NCBI RefSeq assembly: GCF_001655055.1
Contig: NZ_LXEW01000038.1
Span: forward strand, 1-64,000
Length of the DNA stretch: 64,000 nucleotides
Source: Providencia heimbachae ATCC 35613
GTDB taxonomy: Bacteria; Pseudomonadota; Gammaproteobacteria; Enterobacterales; Enterobacteriaceae
Reading direction: 5' to 3'
The first letter of the stretch is position 1, and every line of letters starts with the position of its first letter. Below the pieces are notes generated by a model that searched no databases, was not told the DNA's origin, and was given only the letters and a program-made list of their open reading frames with translations. Both the position numbers and the translations under genes were made by a program. Shown here in pieces: positions 60,775-64,000 of the stretch.

Positions 60775-62442
60775 CTACTTAACCATTCTTTTATATTTGA
60801 TTCTGTGCGGCTGAAGTGCTTCAGCGCCTAAAGTGCGTTTTTTATAATCTTCATATTCAGAGAAGTTACCTTCGAAGAACGTAATATTACCTTCATCTTG
60901 ATAATCAATGATATGTGTTGCAATACGGTCAAGGAACCAACGGTCATGGGAAATAACCATGGCACAGCCCGGGAACTCTAACAAGGCGTTCTCAAGCGCT
61001 CGCAAAGTTTCGATATCAAGGTCGTTGGTTGGTTCATCGAGAAGCAGTACGTTACCGCCAACTTGCAGCAGTTTTGCTAAATGCAAACGTCCACGTTCAC
61101 CACCAGATAGCTCGCCAACGCGTTTACCTTGGTCAATACCTTTAAAGTTAAAGCGGCCAACGTATGAACGGCTCGGGATCTCAAAGTTACCGATACGCAT
61201 AATATCTTGACCGTTAGAAATTTCTTCCCAGACAGTCTTGCTATCATCCATGGAATCACGGAACTGATCGACAGAGGCAATTTTAACAGTATCACCTAAA
61301 GAGATAGAACCTGAATCGGGTTGCTCTTGGCCTGAAATCATGCGGAATAGCGTCGATTTACCTGCACCGTTAGGGCCGATAATACCGACGATAGCCCCTT
61401 TGGGAACTGAGAAACTCAGGTTATCGATCAGTACGCGGTCGCCGTAGGATTTGCTCAAGTTTTCGATTTCGATGACTTTATCACCTAAGCGAGGTCCCGG
61501 TGGAATGAACAGTTCGCTGGTTTCGTTACGTTTTTGGTACTCAACGTTATTAAGCTCTTCAAAGCGAGCCAAACGCGCTTTACCTTTCGATTGACGACCT
61601 TTTGGATTCTGACGGATCCACTCGAGCTCTTTTTCGATAGATTTACGACGAGCCGCTTCGCTTGATGCTTCTTGCGCGAGACGTTCATCTTTTTGTTCCA
61701 ACCAAGAAGAGTAGTTACCTTCCCATGGAATACCTTCACCACGGTCAAGTTCAAGGATCCAGCCTGCTACGTTATCAAGGAAATAGCGGTCATGGGTAAT
61801 CGCCACGACAGTTCCTTCATAGTCATGTAAGAAACGCTCTAACCAAGCAACGGATTCAGCATCCAAGTGGTTAGTTGGTTCATCGAGCAGCAGCATGTCC
61901 GGTTTTTCAAGCAACAGACGGCAAATGGCCACACGGCGGCGCTCACCACCCGATAAATTTTCAACTTTTGCATCCCAAGGTGGGAGGCGTAGCGCGTCAG
62001 CTGCCCGCTCTAGTTGATTATCAAGGTTATGACCATCTTGTGCCGAAATAATCCCTTCAAGGATACCTTGCTCTTTAGCTAATTTATCAAAGTCAGCATC
62101 AGGTTCGGCATAAGCAGCATAAACTTCATCCAAGCGAGTCAATGCATTTTTAACTTCACTAACCGCTTCTTCTACCGCTTCACGCACGGTATGTTCAAGA
62201 TTCAGCTTAGGTTCTTGAGGCAGATAACCAATTTTAATACCTGGTTGAGGACGAGCTTCCCCCTCAATGTCAGTATCAATACCCGCCATAATGCGCAGTA
62301 GGGTTGATTTACCTGCTCCGTTAAGACCTAAAACACCGATCTTTGCGCCAGGAAAGAAGCTTAAAGAGATATTTTTTAAAATATGACGTTTCGGTGGAAC
62401 AATTTTTCCAACCCGATACATAGAGTAGACGTATTGAGCCAA
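60775..62442 (-). CDS. ettA: Energy-dependent translational throttle protein EttA
   Basis: 555-residue ABC-F protein that gates the first elongation step according to ATP/ADP. Two ATPase domains: Walker A GLNGAGKST and GPNGAGKST, signatures LSGGERRR and LSGGERGR, Walker B MLLLDEPTNHLD and VLLLDEPTNDLD. The arm insertion (about 90-140) and the linker (EAARRKSIEKELEWIRQ, about 260-275) are typical of EttA. Identical in length to E. coli EttA. Soluble, no membrane domain. Confidence 0.96.
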   Translation of the reverse strand: MAQYVYSMYRVGKIVPPKRHILKNISLSFFPGAKIGVLGLNGAGKSTLLRIMAGIDTDIEGEARPQPGIKIGYLPQEPKLNLEHTVREAVEEAVSEVKNALTRLDEVYAAYAEPDADFDKLAKEQGILEGIISAQDGHNLDNQLERAADALRLPPWDAKVENLSGGERRRVAICRLLLEKPDMLLLDEPTNHLDAESVAWLERFLHDYEGTVVAITHDRYFLDNVAGWILELDRGEGIPWEGNYSSWLEQKDERLAQEASSEAARRKSIEKELEWIRQNPKGRQSKGKARLARFEELNNVEYQKRNETSELFIPPGPRLGDKVIEIENLSKSYGDRVLIDNLSFSVPKGAIVGIIGPNGAGKSTLFRMISGQEQPDSGSISLGDTVKIASVDQFRDSMDDSKTVWEEISNGQDIMRIGNFEIPSRSYVGRFNFKGIDQGKRVGELSGGERGRLHLAKLLQVGGNVLLLDEPTNDLDIETLRALENALLEFPGCAMVISHDRWFLDRIATHIIDYQDEGNITFFEGNFSEYEDYKKRTLGAEALQPHRIKYKRMVK

Positions 62443-62594
62443 TTTATTTTACCTTTTGTTTTATAAAGGGAATTTTGAAGTTTTTATTTGTTTATAATGC
62501 TTAAGCATTAATGCGTCGAAAAGCATTTGATAAACAGCAATAAATTGTTTGGTAGAACTATACCTTAACATGTGTGGATCATCCATCCCTCCCC

Positions 62595-63021
62595 ATCATA
62601 CTTCGAGCCGCAGCGTTGTTGGCTACGCTCGTTAACCTCAGTCACATACTTGTGTATGCTCCTAAGGATTAACTCTCTTGCCGCCTAGCTGCAACACGAA
62701 TTATAACGGGGAGGATGTCGCATACTCCGAGCCGCAGCGTTGTTGGCTACGCTCGTTAACCTCAGTCACATACTTGTGTATGCTCCTAAGGATTAACTCT
62801 ACTTGCCGCCTAGCTGCAACACGAATTATAACAGGGAGGATGTCGTATACTCCGAGCCGCAGCGTTGTTGGCTACGCTCGTTAACCTCAGTCACATACTT
62901 GTGTATGCTCCTAAGGATTAACTCTACTTGCCGCCTAGCTGCAACACGAATTATAACGGGGAGGATGTCGCATACTTCGAGCCGCAGCGTTGTTGGCTAC
63001 GCTCGTTAATCTCAGTCACGT
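62595..63021. repeat. Tandem array of ERIC units (three full, one partial)
   Basis: Unit starts at CATACTTCGAGCCGCAG and variants: 62597, 62721, 62846 and 62971, so periods are 124, 125 and 125 bp. Units are nearly identical, each with the palindromic core CACATACTTGTGTATGCTCC. The first lacks one A in CTCTACTTGCC. The fourth stops after about 50 bp, at CTCAGTCACGTG. Separate solo copies elsewhere are more diverged, so the array is recent. Confidence 0.88.
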
Positions 63022-63043
63022 GTTTACTTTATGAACTGCTTTT

Positions 63044-63062
63044 CGTATAGTGATGCTATACG
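63044..63062. promoter_or_regulatory. Operator of the second toxin-antitoxin pair
   Basis: CGTATAG-TGATG-CTATACG is a perfect dyad, and a further CTATAC follows at 63063. It lies 19 bp upstream of the toxin GTG and about 20 bp beyond the ERIC array. Autorepression by the antitoxin is inferred. Confidence 0.6.
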
Positions 63063-63080
63063 CTATACAGGGAGTTTGCC

Positions 63081-63362
63081 GTGATAAAAAGTTTTAAGCA
63101 CAAAGGAATAGAGCGGTTTTTTAAAACGGGAATAACATCGGGTATTCAAGTAAAGCATATAACTAAACTACGGATACAGTTAACGGCGCTGAATACGGCT
63201 AAAAAACCTAACGACATGTCTGCGCCGAGTTGGAAGTTACATCAATTAAAGGGTGCTGATTTACAAAATCATTGGTCAATATCCGTAAATGGAAATTGGC
63301 GGTTAACGTTTAAATTTGAGGGTGAGAATGTCATTCTCGTCGACTACCAAGATTATCATTGA
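63081..63362 (+). CDS. HigB/RelE-superfamily toxin
   Basis: 93-residue toxin of the HigB (plasmid maintenance killer, RelE-fold) group. Family residues include [13 protein letters not shown] at the N-terminus, [25 protein letters not shown] in the middle with the conserved Trp and Arg, and the C-terminal VDYQDYH histidine. GTG start with GGGAG 6 nt upstream. The antitoxin gene follows after 10 bp. Confidence 0.88.
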   Translation: MIKSFKHKGIERFFKTGITSGIQVKHITKLRIQLTALNTAKKPNDMSAPSWKLHQLKGADLQNHWSISVNGNWRLTFKFEGENVILVDYQDYH

Positions 63363-63372
63363 GAGGAAGATG

Positions 63373-63651
63373 ATGAGCAAAATGCATAATCCAGAGCATC
63401 CAGGTTTAGTATTACGCGAATATTTAGATGGTATTTCTGTCACTGACGCAGCAAAAGCATTGGGTGTGACTCGAGCTACTTTATCTCGAATTTTGAATGG
63501 AAATAGTGGAATTTCAGCGGATATGGCATTAAGGCTTGAAATTGCGCTAGGGACGAGTGCAGAAATGTGGGTTAATATGCAAGCCCAGTATGAATTATGG
63601 CAAGCAGCCCAAGGTACAAGGCCTGTTGTAAAGGCAATCTTTGCGCACTGA
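63373..63651 (+). CDS. HigA-type antitoxin (XRE HTH)
   Basis: 92-residue antitoxin: [13 protein letters not shown] at the N-terminus is the HigA hallmark, followed by an XRE HTH ([21 protein letters not shown], about 23-43) and the C-terminal [15 protein letters not shown] helix. ATGs at 63370 and 63373; the second has better spacing from GAGAGG. It pairs with the toxin upstream. Confidence 0.9.
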   Translation: MSKMHNPEHPGLVLREYLDGISVTDAAKALGVTRATLSRILNGNSGISADMALRLEIALGTSAEMWVNMQAQYELWQAAQGTRPVVKAIFAH

Positions 63652-63665
63652 TTGCTTAGGTAAAT

Positions 63666-63709
63666 GGTCATACTTCGAGCCGCAGCATTGTTGGCTACGC
63701 TCGTTAATC
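63666..63709. repeat. ERIC element, left fragment
   Basis: GGTCATACTTCGAGCCGCAG to CTACGCTCGTTAATC, the first 44 bp of the unit found in the nearby array. It lies just after the antitoxin gene, so ERIC-like sequence flanks the toxin-antitoxin pair on both sides. Confidence 0.75.
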
Positions 63710-63860
63710 GCTTCAAATCATCACTCTTTCGTAAAAGACTGTAAACTCGGTTAATTCAAGAAATCTCCGCTGTTGCTCATTGAAAACTTTCGGTAGCATT
63801 AACATCATTAATATATATTTCGTTAGGGTTCTGACTAAATTTGGCATGGAGCGAGTGGAT

Positions 63861-64000
63861 ATGAAACGTTGGTTGGCGGCAGTTCCAGTGACGATGATGC
63901 TGGTATCCAGCACAGTATGGGCAGATTCTTTGCAGGCGCAGCGTGAGCGCTACCAAGCGATTAAAGTCGCTTGGGATGCTAAAAAAATGGATGAAGTGGA
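63861..64000 (+). CDS. slt: Soluble lytic murein transglycosylase, 5' end
   Basis: First 46 codons only; the window ends inside the gene. Signal peptide MKRWLAAVPVTMMLVSSTVWA, then DSLQAQRERYQAIKVAWDAK, which matches the mature start of E. coli Slt (DSLDEQRSRYAQIKQAWD). Expected to be the periplasmic enzyme cleaving peptidoglycan glycan strands. Position after ettA agrees with E. coli. Confidence 0.88.
   Translation, partial: MKRWLAAVPVTMMLVSSTVWADSLQAQRERYQAIKVAWDAKKMDEV

Larger units (their letters stand above)
62443..63080. other. Gene-free region dominated by the ERIC array
   Basis: 638 bp between ettA and the second toxin gene. It holds the ettA promoter side (62443-62594, AT-rich, no clear operator), the ERIC tandem array (62595-63021) and the toxin-antitoxin operator. 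Open frames inside the array repeat with the array and are not genes. Confidence 0.8.

Noticed and set aside
62678-63009. Two overlapping 68-codon open frames with nearly identical products
   Set aside because: They repeat with the 125-bp ERIC period, have no ribosome binding site and lie wholly inside the tandem array.
62595-63021. Tandem repeats considered as a CRISPR array
   Set aside because: The units are contiguous 124-125-bp copies without variable spacers and match ERIC elements elsewhere in the window.

Overview
The window looks like about 64 kb of chromosome from an enterobacterium of the Morganellaceae, most likely Providencia. Base composition is AT-rich (around 40% GC by eye). 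Housekeeping proteins are very close to E. coli (RadA, NadR, EttA, DeoA, RsmC), and many intergenic gaps hold ERIC-type repeats. The right two thirds follow the E. coli end-of-map order rsmC-holD-rimI / prfC-osmY-yjjU-yjjV / deoCABD / ytjB-serB-radA-nadR-ettA-slt, with accessory blocks inserted. The genus is inferred from gene content, not from a marker gene.

Left part (1-20.9 kb): a glutathione transferase, type I IPP isomerase (idi), the nitrate two-component pair narX-narL, a YedI-like membrane protein, a WaaH-like LPS-core glycosyltransferase and a pyrimidine-type nucleoside hydrolase. Next comes an oxidative amine/amino-acid catabolic cluster (LuxR regulator, FAD oxidase, small cupin, aldehyde dehydrogenase). 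After it lie yaiL, an RluA-family pseudouridine synthase, a cold-shock-domain protein with an unassigned C-terminal half, a second LuxR regulator, an APC permease overlapping a DUF3156-like gene, phoA behind a Pho box, and a small membrane protein behind a Fur box.

Middle part (20.9-43.5 kb): between rimI and prfC sits an aerobic carnitine-degradation island. It holds a BCCT transporter, carnitine monooxygenase CntA/CntB with an aldehyde dehydrogenase between them, an XRE-PAS regulator, a DmlR-like LysR regulator and the D-malate dehydrogenase DmlA. Together they predict carnitine -> trimethylamine + malic semialdehyde -> malate -> pyruvate. A nucleoside salvage block follows (nupC, deoC, deoA, deoB, deoD). 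Both nupC and deoC are preceded by paired CRP-like sites exactly 52 bp apart with CytR-like sequence between them, and deoC has a hairpin-rich leader.

Right part (42.7-64 kb): a higBA toxin-antitoxin pair with a promoter that appears to give a leaderless mRNA, a GNAT acetyltransferase, and a very AT-rich 458-residue protein of unknown function with three degenerate internal repeats. Then comes a protease-associated TonB import system (PqqL-like protease, YddA-like ABC protein, TonB receptor) placed under a FecI/FecR surface-signalling pair, with its own tonB. The housekeeping run ytjB, serB, radA, nadR, ettA follows, then a tandem array of ERIC units, a second HigB/HigA-type pair, and the 5' end of slt cut by the window edge.
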